From Cupriavidus sp. (lineage in GTDB: Bacteria > Pseudomonadota > Gammaproteobacteria > Burkholderiales > Burkholderiaceae): DNA of 64,000 nt. Below the pieces are notes generated by a model. The model saw only the letters and a program-made list of their open reading frames with translations, was not told the origin of the DNA and searched no databases. Location: NCBI GenBank assembly GCA_031181345.1, contig JAPSLC010000010.1, positions 1 to 64,000 of the forward strand. Reading direction: 5' to 3'. This document shows positions 8,041-17,701 of the stretch, piece by piece. Numbering within the stretch: the first letter of the stretch is position 1; every line of letters begins with the position of its first letter. Both the position numbers and the translations under genes were made by a program.

Positions 8041-9121
8041 CAGGGGAGGGCGCCGCCGGTCCGGTGATGACGTTGGCGGTACCGGTGACACTGTCGGCGC
8101 CGTCAGCGCCGTCGGCGGGGGTGGACTTCGCCGACGCGGCGGCGATCAGACGCTTGATTTCGCGGTCGCGCAGCTCGAGCGTGCCGAACTCATCGGTAAC
8201 GAGCAACCAGTCCTTGCGCAAGTAAGCACCGATGCGCTGCGCCACGCCGACGGGCAGCCGGAATTCCGCGAACGCAGTATGCCAGGGGATCTCGCCGCGC
8301 CACCAGTGCCGCTTCCAGGCGACCGTCAGGCGGGCGGCGAGTTTCGCGAGCTCTTCGTCGGTGATATCGCCCGCGTCATGAAGCGCCTGCAGAATGCCGA
8401 GCACTTCGGCATAGGCCGATTCGTTGCCCGCCCGGTTGCGACGCAGGTAGTTGACCACGGCCGCCATGTGCGCCAGCACCACGGCGGCGACGACGTCGTG
8501 GCACTCGGGTGGGTCGTTGCCAGCGATCGTGCGAACCACGTTGCACCATTCGGCCTTGTGCGCGAACAGCGCGCAGCCGTTGGCCTTGGCGATGCACTCG
8601 GCCAGGAACCTCTGCCTGACGCGGCGCGCTGCGGGCGTCAGCACCGGGGTGATCCGCGGGGGCGGTTCGTAGACGCTGATGTCGGGGACAACGCCGCTGC
8701 CGGCCGGGGCGTGCTGCTCTTTGGGCGGCGGCACAGTGGGGACAGCCATGCCGGTCGGCTGGCGCAGCCGCGTAATGGTGTGCAATACGGCGGGAAGCTG
8801 GGCGCGGCAAGGCCGCTCGCAGTGCTGCCTGTCGCGTGGCAGGACGCCGCTCAGCAGCGTCAGCACCACGCGGCGGAACCAGCCCAATTCGCGCCAGTTG
8901 CGTTCCAGCCGGACATCGACGGGCTTGCCGCCGCTCGCGCGACCGGCATGCTCGACGACCAGCCTGTAGCCGCGGCCGCCGACGAAGAACGGAGCCCCTT
9001 GATCGACGATCCGCCGTAGCGAGGATTCGTTGCTTCCTTTGGCGATGGCGTCGAAGAAATCGCGTGGGGTCGAATAGTGGGCCGCGAGGAAGGGGCGAGC
9101 ACAGCAGGGCAAAGTGGGCAT
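8030..9121 (-). CDS. Hypothetical protein, 363 residues, family not recognised
   Basis: No known domain could be recognised. There is no signal peptide or clear membrane segment. The N-terminal 100 residues (PRDFFDAIAKGSNESSLRRIVDQG) and the region 180-340 look like mixed helical globular domains, separated by a proline-rich linker (VPTVPPPKEQHAPAG, VYEPPPRITP). The second domain is tryptophan- and arginine-rich (WKRHWWRGEIPWH) and cysteine-containing. The C terminus is a low-complexity ADGADGADS tail encoded by short DNA repeats. The gene stands alone, converges on the ThDP gene with an 11-base overlap, and has no obvious ribosome binding site. A cytoplasmic or secreted accessory protein is possible; nothing firmer can be said. 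Confidence 0.6.
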   Translation of the reverse strand: MPTLPCCARPFLAAHYSTPRDFFDAIAKGSNESSLRRIVDQGAPFFVGGRGYRLVVEHAGRASGGKPVDVRLERNWRELGWFRRVVLTLLSGVLPRDRQHCERPCRAQLPAVLHTITRLRQPTGMAVPTVPPPKEQHAPAGSGVVPDISVYEPPPRITPVLTPAARRVRQRFLAECIAKANGCALFAHKAEWCNVVRTIAGNDPPECHDVVAAVVLAHMAAVVNYLRRNRAGNESAYAEVLGILQALHDAGDITDEELAKLAARLTVAWKRHWWRGEIPWHTAFAEFRLPVGVAQRIGAYLRKDWLLVTDEFGTLELRDREIKRLIAAASAKSTPADGADGADSVTGTANVITGPAAPSPAIG

Positions 9122-9313
9122 GCTAGGGCTGTTCCGGGAAACGCGGCGCTGACGCGCGGCGGTGGGATGGCCGCGTCCGGTTTGCCGCGCCAGCCAGGCG
9201 GGGCCATCGGTTTGCGGGACACCGGAATCATGGCGGCATGCTGGCCGCGCGCTTGCGAATTTGGCGCAGTCCGTACGGCAAACGTTAGCCTGCCCGGCGC
9301 GATGGCCGTTGCG

Positions 9314-10201
9314 TCAGCGCCGCGGCGTGCCGCCCGGTTCTGCGCGGCCCAGCTCGCGCTCGATGCGCGCCACGCATTCGGTCAGCACCGGCCGCACCAC
9401 GTCCAGCAGATGCCGCGGCGGGACGAGCGCGTTGGGGCCGCTGCAGCTCAAGGTCATCGGCGGCAGCGCGGGGCCTGGGTGGAAGGCGGCCGCGATCGAA
9501 TTGATGTCCGGCAGCCATTCGCCGAACGAGGTGGTGCAGCCCATGCGCTGGACTTCCTCGCGGCTGCGTGCCAGCACCGCCTGGGCATCGGCCTCGGGCA
9601 ACCTGTCGCTGGCGCGGAACGCGGCCAGGGCCTGGTGCGCATCGGCGGCCGGCAGGGCCTGGAGATAGGCGCGGCCCGCGGCGGTGGTCAGGCCCGAGAT
9701 GCGCGTGCCGACGGCCACGCGCAAGGTCAGATAGCTTTCGGCCTGGCAGTTCTCGAAAATCAGCATGCGGCCGCGATCGCGCAGGATCAGCGAGGCAACG
9801 CCCTGCGACAGATCGGCCAGGCGCTGCATATGCGGCCGCGCCACCGCCAGCACATCGGCGCCTTCGCGCGCGGTGGGCGCCAACGCCAGCGCGGAACTGC
9901 CCAGACGATATTTGCCGGCGTCGGGCTCCAGGCGCAGATAGCCGAGCTCGGTCAGCGTATGGGTCAGCCGCGACACCGTGGACTTGGGCAGGCCGCAGCG
10001 CTGCGCCAGTTCGGCGTTGCCCAACCGCGCGTCGAAACCGCGGAAGCAGGCCAGCACATCGAGGCCGCGCGCCAGCGCGGTGACGAAATGCCGGTCTTCC
10101 TTGTGGCGGGGCGCGTCGCCGACGGTGCCGCCAGGTTCGGCCGGATCGGCCTGATCGGCTGATCCGGTCGGCATGGCCCGGGCCTGGTCCTCGCTTGCCA
10201 T
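9314..10201 (-). CDS. IclR-family transcriptional regulator
   Basis: 295 residues from ATG 10201; the longer frame upstream is only a reading-frame extension through the ligase gene. After a disordered 35-residue leader, a winged helix-turn-helix follows (about 38-95, ARGLDVLACF through LAQRCGLPKSTVSRLTHTLTELGYL), then the C-terminal IclR effector domain with TAAGRAYLQAL and a late NSIAAAFHP segment. It sits 20 bases downstream of an acyl-CoA ligase gene on the same strand, so it probably controls that operon and itself. A perfect palindrome upstream of the ligase (11897-11916) is the candidate binding site. The ligand is probably an aromatic or other organic acid used by the ligase, by family precedent only. 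Confidence 0.9.
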   Translation of the reverse strand: MASEDQARAMPTGSADQADPAEPGGTVGDAPRHKEDRHFVTALARGLDVLACFRGFDARLGNAELAQRCGLPKSTVSRLTHTLTELGYLRLEPDAGKYRLGSSALALAPTAREGADVLAVARPHMQRLADLSQGVASLILRDRGRMLIFENCQAESYLTLRVAVGTRISGLTTAAGRAYLQALPAADAHQALAAFRASDRLPEADAQAVLARSREEVQRMGCTTSFGEWLPDINSIAAAFHPGPALPPMTLSCSGPNALVPPRHLLDVVRPVLTECVARIERELGRAEPGGTPRR

Positions 10202-10221
10202 GGCGGTCGTGCGATGCGTGC

Positions 10222-11808
10222 TCAGAACTCGCCGGCGGCCAGCATCTCGCGCAGCCGGGCCTTCAGGATCTTGCCCGACGGCGCGGCCGGCAGTTGCGCG
10301 ACCACCTTGATTTCCGCCGGGATCTTGTACGGCGACAGCCGTTCGCGCAGGAAGGCCTTCAGCGCCGCGGGATCGAGCGTCATGCCGGCGCGGACCTCGA
10401 TGAAGGCAATCACCTCCTCGTTGCCCTCGACCGCGCGTCCGACCACGGCCGACTGCACCACCGCCGGGTAGGCGTTGATCGACTGCTCGACTTCCTCGGG
10501 ATACACGTTGAAGCCCGAATGGATGATGATTTCCTTCGACCGGCCGACGATGGAGATGGCGCCGTCGTCGTCGATCCTGGCAAGGTCGCCGGTATGCAGC
10601 CAGCCATCGGCATCGATCGCCTGCGCGGTCAGATCGGGGCGCTTGTAGTAGCCCTTCATCACGTTGGGGCCGCGCACCAGCAGTTCGCCGCTGCCGTCCG
10701 GCAGGGGATTGCCCAGCCGCACCTCGACGCCGGGCACCGCCTGGCCCACCGAGCAGTCGCTGCGTGGCGCATCGACGCGCGTCTGGCTGACCGTCGGCGA
10801 GGTTTCGGTCATGCCGTAGCCGTTGTGCAGCGTGATGCCGAAGGTCTGTTCGAACGCGGCCTTCAGCGTCGCGGTCAGCGGCGCGCCGCCCGATTGCGCC
10901 ATGCGCAGGGCCGGCGCGCGCAGCGGCGTGGCCTGGCTGCGGCCCCATTCGATCAGCTTCGCGTACATCGCCGGTACGCCGTGCAGGACCGACAAGCTTT
11001 CCTCGACCAGCGCGCGCGCCAGCCGCTCGGGACGGAAGCGCGGTTCGTAGTAGACCGTGGCGCCATTGGACAGCGGCCCGACCAGCAGCACCGACAGGCC
11101 GTAGACATGCGAGATCGGCAGTACGCCATAGACGCGATCGCCGGGCTGCACGCGCGCCTGCACGCGGTTGCTGTGGCCGATGAACATCAGGTTCGAATGC
11201 GTCAGCATCACGCCCTTCGACGCGCCGGTGGTGCCGGTGGTGTAGATCACGGCGGCCACCTGTTCGCGCGCGTCGGCCTGCACCGGTTCGGGCACCGCGT
11301 CGGCATTGAGCTTGCCGATCAACAGGCGTCCGACTTGTGGCCATTCGGCCCACTGCGCGCCGCGGGCCAGGCCGTGCTCGCGCGCCTCGGGGTAGGTGTT
11401 GTCGAGATACAGCGCGAGCCGGGCGCCCGCGTGCTCGATGATGTTGTCGATCTCGCGCGCCGACAGGCGTGCGTTGACCGGAATCGCCCAGGCATCGAGG
11501 GAGCTCAGGGCCAGGATCAGCACCGCGCAGCCGACGCTGTTCTCGGTCACCAGCACCACGCGGTCGCCGCCGCGCACGCCGGCCTTGGCCAGCGCCGCAG
11601 CGGTCTGGCGCACCGCGCCATCCAGTTCGCCGTAGCGGATCGAGCGCTCGCCATCCATCAACGCGACCACCTCGGGGCGCTCGGTCGCCCAGGGCGCGAT
11701 GGCGTGGTGCAGGCGCGCATGGGGCGGCACGAACTGCGGCGTGGCGGAGGAAGCGAGGGAATCGGGGCGGGAATCGGCGCTGGAATTGCCGCTGAAGGTG
11801 CTGCTCAT
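10222..11808 (-). CDS. Class I acyl/aryl-CoA ligase (AMP-forming)
   Basis: 528 residues. It has the full set of adenylate-forming motifs: phosphate-binding loop YTTGTTGASKGVMLTH, GYGMTE, the hinge region GWLHTGD, and catalytic lysine in PSGKILK near the C terminus. A fatty-acid/aromatic-acid CoA ligase such as the FadD- or FadK-like enzymes is the likely class; the substrate pocket cannot be read reliably. It activates a carboxylic acid through an acyl-AMP intermediate to a CoA thioester. It is cytoplasmic, transcribed ahead of an iclR-type gene with 20 bases between them, and preceded by a palindromic operator candidate about 90 bases upstream of its start. Confidence 0.9.
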   Translation of the reverse strand: MSSTFSGNSSADSRPDSLASSATPQFVPPHARLHHAIAPWATERPEVVALMDGERSIRYGELDGAVRQTAAALAKAGVRGGDRVVLVTENSVGCAVLILALSSLDAWAIPVNARLSAREIDNIIEHAGARLALYLDNTYPEAREHGLARGAQWAEWPQVGRLLIGKLNADAVPEPVQADAREQVAAVIYTTGTTGASKGVMLTHSNLMFIGHSNRVQARVQPGDRVYGVLPISHVYGLSVLLVGPLSNGATVYYEPRFRPERLARALVEESLSVLHGVPAMYAKLIEWGRSQATPLRAPALRMAQSGGAPLTATLKAAFEQTFGITLHNGYGMTETSPTVSQTRVDAPRSDCSVGQAVPGVEVRLGNPLPDGSGELLVRGPNVMKGYYKRPDLTAQAIDADGWLHTGDLARIDDDGAISIVGRSKEIIIHSGFNVYPEEVEQSINAYPAVVQSAVVGRAVEGNEEVIAFIEVRAGMTLDPAALKAFLRERLSPYKIPAEIKVVAQLPAAPSGKILKARLREMLAAGEF

Positions 11809-11896
11809 CGAGGTCTCCGGAATCGCATTGCCGGCGTGGCGGCCGGCTTGGTCTGTCCGCGATGGTTACATCGTTCGATGGCGTCGTCAACCACGA

Positions 11897-11916
11897 TGCA
11901 GAATTCATGTTCTGCA
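11897..11916. promoter_or_regulatory. Perfect palindromic operator candidate for the IclR regulator
   Basis: TGCAGAA-TTCATG-TTCTGCA is an inverted repeat with 7-base arms and a 6-base centre. It lies 89-108 bases upstream of the ligase start, in the promoter region of the ligase-iclR operon. Palindromes of about this size are typical IclR-family sites. The rest of the 383-base gap (11809-12191) holds at most one doubtful small ORF. Confidence 0.55.
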
Positions 11917-11917
11917 A

Positions 11918-12165
11918 TGCAGTACATTCGGCGCAATGCCCTGGCAGGTCGGCCGGGTCGGCAACTGCAACGCCCCGGTGACGAATTGCATCTGGAGGCA
12001 TTGGCACGGGCGCGTGCGCAACGTGCCGAGCTGCCCTGCCGGGAGCGCCGCGAGCCGGAGCACGCGCCTTGTTATGAGGTCGTCCCCGACCCGGTCGTCG
12101 GCGGTACCGACGTCGAGGACTCGTCCAGGCCGGGACCGCAGCTGGCCGTGCCGCAGGCGCGATAG
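11918..12165 (+). CDS. Doubtful small ORF, 82 residues
   Basis: An ATG at 11918, directly after the palindrome, opens 82 codons ending in TAG at 12163-12165. The product is arginine/glutamate/proline-rich with no recognisable domain. Third positions of the later codons are mostly G or C, as in real genes of this region, but there is no ribosome binding site and the start touches the operator candidate. It may be a chance ORF or a remnant. Confidence 0.2.
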
Positions 12166-12191
12166 CCCGCAAGGCTCCCGGCGACTTCCCC

Positions 12192-13913
12192 TCAGAAGCG
12201 AAAGCGCCCCACATCGGCGGCCAGTTCGCCGGCCTGCCAGTCCAGCGATTCCGCTTGCTGCGCCACCGTGGTCACCAGTTCCGCGTTCTGCCGGCTGGTG
12301 CCGTCCAGGCGCGCGACGGCGCTGTCGACCACCGCAATTCCCGCCGCCTGCCGCTCCGCCAGGCCGTTGAGCCGCTCCGCCAGCGTATGGCTGCGCAGCA
12401 CTGCCTGCTCGATGGCCGCCATCGCCTGCTCGACCTCGCCGCTGAGGCTGGCGCCGGCCTCGATGTCGCGCGTGGCTTCGCCGAGCAGCGCACCGATATC
12501 GCGCGCCGATTGCGCGCTGCGCTGCGCCAGCGCGCGCACTTCGTTGGCGACCACGGCGAAGCCGCGGCCGGCCGCGCCCGCGCGCGCGGCTTCGACCGCC
12601 GCGTTGAGCGCCAGCAGATTGGTCTGGAAAGCGATGCCCTGCAGCACGCCCACCACTTCGGAGATGTCGCGCGAACGCGCCTGCACCGCATCCATCGACG
12701 CGCGCATGCTGCGCACCACCGCGCTGCCGGTACCGACCGCGTCACGCGCCTGGCTCGCCATCGCGCTGGACTCGTGCGCGCGCACATGGATCTGCTCGAC
12801 CAGCCCGCGCAGTTCGCCGATGCTGGTGGCCGCCTCTTCGACCGCGGCCAGCTGGCGGCCGGTACGTTCCGACAGATCGCGATTGGCCGCGGCGATCTGC
12901 TCGCTGGCGCCATGGATCTGGCGCGCCGAGGACTGAATGCGCGCGAGCATCGCGGCGAGCGCGTCGCGCATCGCGGCCAGATCCTGCAGCAGACCGCGCG
13001 CGCCACGTTGGCGCAGACGCTGGCCGCCGGTCAGGTCCCCGGCGGCGATGCGCCGCGCCGCGTCGGCCGCCTCGCGCGGTTCGCCGCCGAGCTCGGACAG
13101 CAGCGCGCGAGCGGCGAGCCATGCCAGTACCGCGGCGGCGGCCAGGCTCGCGGCCAGCATCGCCATCGTGATCCACTGCGCGCGGGCCTGGCTCGACGAT
13201 ACCGAGGCCACCGTATCGGCGGCCTGTTTTTCCAGGCGGGCGCGCGCCTGCTCGATCTGCGCGCCGAGCTTGGCCAGCTGTTCGGCGACGAAGTGGCCCT
13301 CGACGGAGACGGCGCTGTCGAACTGCAGCGCGTCGAGCGGCTGCTTTTGCAGCAGATCGACATAGCCCTGCATCAACTGCGCCGCGTTGGCCCGCTCGCG
13401 CGCCAGCGCCTCGGCCTGATCCGGCGCCGCACGGCCGACGCCGGACAGCGTGGTGTCGAGGGTCTGCAGGGCCTGCGCGATCTGCTGCGCGGCGGTATCG
13501 CGTTCGGCCGTGCTGGTGGCCATCGTCAACGCCAGTTGCCCGTGTCCCAGGCCGGCCAGCGCCGATTGGGCGCGCTCGGCGGCCACGGCGCCGCGCATGT
13601 CGCGCTGATACAGCGTGTCGGTCTTGTCCTTCAACGCGACCAGATTGACGATGCCGCTGACCGCGGCCGCCGCGCCGAACAGGTAGACCAGCACGAACGC
13701 CGTGCCGAGCCGCCCGGCCAGCGACAGGCGTGGCGGCCGCCGGGCCCCGGCGGACGGCGGTGAAGGCTCCGATGACGATGACGACGTGCCCGAAACCGCT
13801 GTCCCTGCCGCGGCCGCGGTGCCGCTCATCGCTGCGATCCCCGTGCCCGACCTCGGCCGCAAACCAAACCACGACCGCCAGCGCGGCCACCCCGTTCTGA
13901 ACCCTTGCAACAT
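12192..13913 (-). CDS. Methyl-accepting chemotaxis protein
   Basis: 573 residues. A serine-rich cytoplasmic leader (to about 60) precedes transmembrane helix 1 (about 68-92). A periplasmic four-helix-type sensor domain with many Gln/Ala residues follows, then transmembrane helix 2 (about 243-266), a HAMP-like region ([17 protein letters not shown]) and the long signalling coiled coil. The hairpin tip [20 protein letters not shown] and [17 protein letters not shown] is the classic receptor signature that contacts CheA and CheW. No che or flagellar genes are nearby, so it is an orphan receptor. Ligand unknown. The start could instead be the internal Met29, which would remove most of the unusual leader. 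Confidence 0.92.
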   Translation of the reverse strand: MLQGFRTGWPRWRSWFGLRPRSGTGIAAMSGTAAAAGTAVSGTSSSSSEPSPPSAGARRPPRLSLAGRLGTAFVLVYLFGAAAAVSGIVNLVALKDKTDTLYQRDMRGAVAAERAQSALAGLGHGQLALTMATSTAERDTAAQQIAQALQTLDTTLSGVGRAAPDQAEALARERANAAQLMQGYVDLLQKQPLDALQFDSAVSVEGHFVAEQLAKLGAQIEQARARLEKQAADTVASVSSSQARAQWITMAMLAASLAAAAVLAWLAARALLSELGGEPREAADAARRIAAGDLTGGQRLRQRGARGLLQDLAAMRDALAAMLARIQSSARQIHGASEQIAAANRDLSERTGRQLAAVEEAATSIGELRGLVEQIHVRAHESSAMASQARDAVGTGSAVVRSMRASMDAVQARSRDISEVVGVLQGIAFQTNLLALNAAVEAARAGAAGRGFAVVANEVRALAQRSAQSARDIGALLGEATRDIEAGASLSGEVEQAMAAIEQAVLRSHTLAERLNGLAERQAAGIAVVDSAVARLDGTSRQNAELVTTVAQQAESLDWQAGELAADVGRFRF

Positions 13914-14144
13914 GGTTTCCCCCGCCGCATGCGGCGCCCGTGAATTGTTGTTTGGGCCTCATGCTGGCGAGCCGATGTGACGTCGCCGTGACGTCCCGCC
14001 ATGCGGCGGGGTTGTCATATGGCGGTCATATGACTGTCATGAAATAGCTTGCCTTGCCGGGCGCCTCGTCGATGCCGGGCGCCAGGCCACAAACGCCGTC
14101 GCCGCGTGCACCCCGGCGTCCTTGCCACCGTTGTCGAGATCCCC

Positions 14145-15989
14145 ATGTCCGTTGCCGTGATCGAACCCGGCGCAGCGGCCGCGCCGATGCGTCTGCCGCC
14201 GCTGCGCGCCGTCTTCCAGCCGATCGTGCGCTTCGAGTCGGCCGATGTGCTCGGCTACGAGGCGCTGTTGCGCGGACCCGAGGGCTCGCCGCTGGCCTCG
14301 CCAGAAGCGCTGTTCCGGCTGGCCGTCAGCCCCGCCGATACGATGGCGCTGGAAGTGCAGGCGGCCCGCGCCGCGCTGGCGCGCTTTGCCGAGCTGCAAT
14401 TGCCCGGGCTGCTGTTTGTCAATTTCAGCCCGATGACGCTGCGCCAGCTGCTGGCCGATCACGGCCGCGGCATGGCGGCGCTGCTGGCGAATACCTTGGC
14501 GCCGGGGCGCGTGGTGATCGAGCTGACCGAGCAAACGCGCATCGGTGACATGGCGGCGTTTGCCGATGCGATGGCGATGCTGCGCGACCTCGGGCTGCGC
14601 TATGCGCTGGACGACTTCGGCACCGGCCATGCCAACCTCGATCTGCTGGTCCAGCTGACGCCGCAGTTCATCAAGCTCGACAAATCGCTGGTGCACGGCG
14701 TGGCCTCGTGCTCGCGGCGGCTCGAACTGATGCGCACGGTGCTGAGCCTGGCCGATGCGCTGGGCATCAGCGTGATTGCCGAAGGCATCGAGGACAACGA
14801 GGAGCTGGCGGTGCTGCGCGACCTCGGCGTGCCGTTCGGGCAGGGCTATCTGCTGGGCCGGCCATTGCCAGAGCCGTCGCAGGCGCCGCCGCAGGACGTG
14901 GTGCAGGCGCTGGGCTCGCGCCAGATCGCGGTGTTTCCGCAGGTGGTGCGCTCGGGCTGGACCGGGCCGAATGCGGGCAAGCTGCTGCGGCGCGCGCCGA
15001 CGGTGAGGCCGGAGCAGACCAACAACGAAGTGCTGGCGCTGTTCCACGCTCATCCGGGCCTGCATGCGTTGGCCGTGCTCGATCCGGACGGCAAGCCGAT
15101 CGGCATCATCAATCGGCAGAGCTTCATCGACCGCTATGCCGCGCCTTTCCATCGCGAGCTGTACGGCAAGAAGGCCTGCATCCTGATGGCGCATCGCGAG
15201 CCGGTCTGCTTCGATCACGGCGCCACCATCGAGACCATGGCCAAGAGCCTGGCCAGCGGCAACCAGCGCTATCTGGCCGACGGCTTCATCATCACCGATG
15301 GCGGCCGCTATGTGGGCCTGGGCACCGGCGCGGACCTGATCCGCGCCGTCACCGAGATCCGCATGGAGGCGGCGCGCTATGCCAATCCGCTGACCTTCCT
15401 GCCGGGAAACATTCCACTGAACCAGCATGTCGACCGGCTGCTCGACGCGGGCGCGGCGTTTTGCGCCTGTTATGTCGACCTGAACCACTTCAAGCCCTTC
15501 AACGATCAGTACGGCTACTGGAAGGGCGACGAGATGATCAAGGGCGCGGCCGCGATCCTCGCCGATGCCTGCGATCCGGGGCGCGACTTCCTTGGCCATG
15601 TCGGCGGCGACGATTTCCTCGTGCTGTACCAGAGCGCGGACTGGAGAGAGCGCGCGCGCGGCGCGATCGCGCGCTTCAACCGCGCCGCGCGCGAGCTCTA
15701 CGATGCGGACGATCGCGCGGCAGGTGGCATCCATGGCGAGGACCGCCATGGCCGCACCGCATTCTTCCCGATGGTCAGCATGGCCATCGGCGCGGTCCGC
15801 GTGGCGCACGGCGTCGCTCGCACCGAGACCGATGGCTGGCGCCTGGGCAGCAGCCATATCGCGGCCGCCGCGGCCGCGGCCAAGCGCGATGCCAAGAAGG
15901 ACCCGAGCGGTTTCGCGGTGGTCGATCTGGCGCCGACGCTGGCCGGGGCCGGCGCGTCCGAGGAGCCGGCAGAGGGCCGTCCACATTGA
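14145..15989 (+). CDS. EAL - CBS pair - GGDEF protein (c-di-GMP turnover)
   Basis: 614 residues from ATG 14145; an in-frame upstream extension is arginine-rich and unlikely. The N-terminal EAL phosphodiesterase domain (about 15-255) keeps YEALLRGP, VNFSP, IELTE, LDDFGTG, IKLDKSLV, IAEGIED and GQGYLLGRP, so it should hydrolyse c-di-GMP. Two CBS-type modules follow (about 275-415), a common adenine-nucleotide-sensing unit. The C-terminal GGDEF-like domain has DLNHFKPFND and the signature GGDDF in place of GGDEF; the change is conservative, so residual cyclase activity is possible but uncertain. No transmembrane segment is seen, so it is probably cytoplasmic. It belongs to the recurring EAL-CBS-GGDEF architecture. 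Confidence 0.9.
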   Translation: MSVAVIEPGAAAAPMRLPPLRAVFQPIVRFESADVLGYEALLRGPEGSPLASPEALFRLAVSPADTMALEVQAARAALARFAELQLPGLLFVNFSPMTLRQLLADHGRGMAALLANTLAPGRVVIELTEQTRIGDMAAFADAMAMLRDLGLRYALDDFGTGHANLDLLVQLTPQFIKLDKSLVHGVASCSRRLELMRTVLSLADALGISVIAEGIEDNEELAVLRDLGVPFGQGYLLGRPLPEPSQAPPQDVVQALGSRQIAVFPQVVRSGWTGPNAGKLLRRAPTVRPEQTNNEVLALFHAHPGLHALAVLDPDGKPIGIINRQSFIDRYAAPFHRELYGKKACILMAHREPVCFDHGATIETMAKSLASGNQRYLADGFIITDGGRYVGLGTGADLIRAVTEIRMEAARYANPLTFLPGNIPLNQHVDRLLDAGAAFCACYVDLNHFKPFNDQYGYWKGDEMIKGAAAILADACDPGRDFLGHVGGDDFLVLYQSADWRERARGAIARFNRAARELYDADDRAAGGIHGEDRHGRTAFFPMVSMAIGAVRVAHGVARTETDGWRLGSSHIAAAAAAAKRDAKKDPSGFAVVDLAPTLAGAGASEEPAEGRPH

Positions 15990-16023
15990 GCGGCCGGCCT
16001 GCGGCCGATCAGCGAACGGGCGT

Positions 16024-16056
16024 TCGGGTTATCCACAGATTGTGTGGATAACCCGA
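16024..16056. repeat. Inverted pair of consensus DnaA boxes (perfect 14-bp arms, 5-base loop)
   Basis: TTATCCACA at 16029-16037 and its complement TGTGGATAA at 16043-16051 are two exact DnaA-box consensus sequences facing each other. They lie inside a larger perfect inverted repeat with 14-base arms (16024-16037 and 16043-16056) and the loop GATTG. It lies in the 284-base gap between the EAL-CBS-GGDEF gene and the cardiolipin synthase gene. It could form a hairpin and act as a terminator, but no T run follows. A DnaA-binding role is inference. Confidence 0.6.
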
Positions 16057-16273
16057 CCGGGCCCGGCGCCAGGCGCGCGCCGGCGCGTCGCGCCATCGGA
16101 CTGCCTAAAAAAAATGCAGGGCCAATGCAAAGCGCGGCGTCGATGCGGCGAGGCTCGCCATGTTCCATACATGGGGGGCCGCGATGGGGGCCGCCTATGC
16201 CACAATGCGCGGCAGTTCAGTGTTCACTGTTCACGTCCATCGTTCAACCGCATTGCCCAGCGGATGGCAGCCG

Positions 16274-17701
16274 ATGTTATTGAGCACCAGCGTTGTCGCG
16301 ACGATTGTCCTGTGTTTCCACGTGGTCGGCGTGTTTGCCGCGATGCATGCCGTGATGACGGTCCGGACGGCGCCCGGCGCGATCGCCTGGGCCGGCTCGC
16401 TGCTGGTGATACCGTATCTGGCGCTGGTGCCGTACCTGGTGTTCGGCAGCAGCAATTTCGCGGGCTATGTCAATGCGCGGCGCTTCTATCGCGAGCAGAT
16501 GCGCGAGCTGCGCCACGGCATGGAGCCGCGCGAGCGCGAGGCCTGCATCGTTCGGCAACCGGATCATCCCGGCCTGCGCGCGCTGCCAAGGCTGACCGGG
16601 CTGCATTGCCTGTCCGGCAATCATGTGCAACTGCTGGTCGATGGACCGGCCACCTTCGCGGCGATCTTCGCCGCGTTGAAGTCCGCGCGCCGCGTCGCGC
16701 TGGTGCAGTTCTTCATCGTCCATGACGACGAGTTGGGTCGCGAACTGCAGGCGCTGCTGTGCGAACGGGCGGCCGCCGGCGTCGAGGTCTACTTCCTGTA
16801 CGACAGCATCGGCTGCCATGCCTTGCCCGGCCACTACGTTCGCCGCATGGCCGAGTGCGGAGTCAAGGTCAGCGCGTTCGCGCCGCATCGCGGCTTCGTC
16901 AATCGCTTCCAGCTGAACTTCCGCAATCACCGCAAGCTGGTGGTGGTCGATGGCGAACGCGCCTTCATCGGTGGCCACAATGTCGGCAACGAATACATGG
17001 GACGCATGCCGCCGCTGGCGCCGTGGCGCGATACCCATATCGAGGTGCGCGGCCCCGCGGTGCTCGACCTGCAGATGACCTTCGCCGAGGACTGGTACTG
17101 GGCTTCACGCGAAGTGCCGACGCTGCTGCTGCCGCCGCCCGAACCGGCCGGCGCGATGGTGTGCCAGGTGGTGCCGAGCGGCCCGGCCGATTCGCAGGAG
17201 ACCTGCTCGCTGTTCTTCGTCGAGGCGATCCAGGCCGCGCGCCATCGGCTGTGGATCACCACGCCGTACTTCGTTCCCGACGAGGCCGTGTTCGCGGTGC
17301 TGCGGCTGGCGGTGCTGCGCGGCGTCGACGTGCGCATCCTGATGCCGGGGCGCGCCGACCACAAGGTGGTGTTCGCCGCCTCGACGCTGTACGCCTACCA
17401 GGCGATCTGCGCGGGGATCCGCATCTATCGCTACATACCCGGCTTCCTGCATCAGAAGGTGATGCTGATCGACGACGAACTCGCCGCGGTCGGCACCGCG
17501 AACCTCGACAACCGCTCGTTCCGGCTCAATTTCGAGCTGACCGTGATGACGGCCGATCGGGCCTTTGCGGAGCAGGTCGAGGGGATGCTGCTGGCCGATT
17601 TTGCCCAGGCGCGCGAGATCGGCCGCGAGGAATACCTGGCCGCCCCGGGGCTGCGCCGCGTGGCGATGCATGTGGCCAAGCTGTTCGCGCCCATCCTGTA
17701 A
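16274..17701 (+). CDS. cls: Cardiolipin synthase (phospholipase D family)
   Basis: 475 residues from ATG 16274, chosen because the protein then starts with two closely spaced transmembrane helices (about 3-27 and 36-56) as in ClsA; the longer frame adds an unlikely leader. Two HKD motifs are present: NHRKLVVVD...GGHN in the middle and LHQKVMLIDDELAAVGTAN near residue 395. These form the paired active site that transfers a phosphatidyl group between two phosphatidylglycerol molecules, releasing glycerol. The enzyme acts at the inner membrane. The gene stands alone, with ribA downstream after a structured spacer. Confidence 0.92.
   Translation: MLLSTSVVATIVLCFHVVGVFAAMHAVMTVRTAPGAIAWAGSLLVIPYLALVPYLVFGSSNFAGYVNARRFYREQMRELRHGMEPREREACIVRQPDHPGLRALPRLTGLHCLSGNHVQLLVDGPATFAAIFAALKSARRVALVQFFIVHDDELGRELQALLCERAAAGVEVYFLYDSIGCHALPGHYVRRMAECGVKVSAFAPHRGFVNRFQLNFRNHRKLVVVDGERAFIGGHNVGNEYMGRMPPLAPWRDTHIEVRGPAVLDLQMTFAEDWYWASREVPTLLLPPPEPAGAMVCQVVPSGPADSQETCSLFFVEAIQAARHRLWITTPYFVPDEAVFAVLRLAVLRGVDVRILMPGRADHKVVFAASTLYAYQAICAGIRIYRYIPGFLHQKVMLIDDELAAVGTANLDNRSFRLNFELTVMTADRAFAEQVEGMLLADFAQAREIGREEYLAAPGLRRVAMHVAKLFAPIL

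Noticed and set aside
9314..12214. A 966-codon minus-strand frame covering IclR and ligase genes
   Set aside because: Only its last 295 codons match a family (IclR); the rest runs out of frame through the ligase gene, a common effect in GC-rich DNA.
16024..16056. Chromosomal replication origin
   Set aside because: Only two DnaA boxes, no AT-rich unwinding region and no origin-linked genes nearby.
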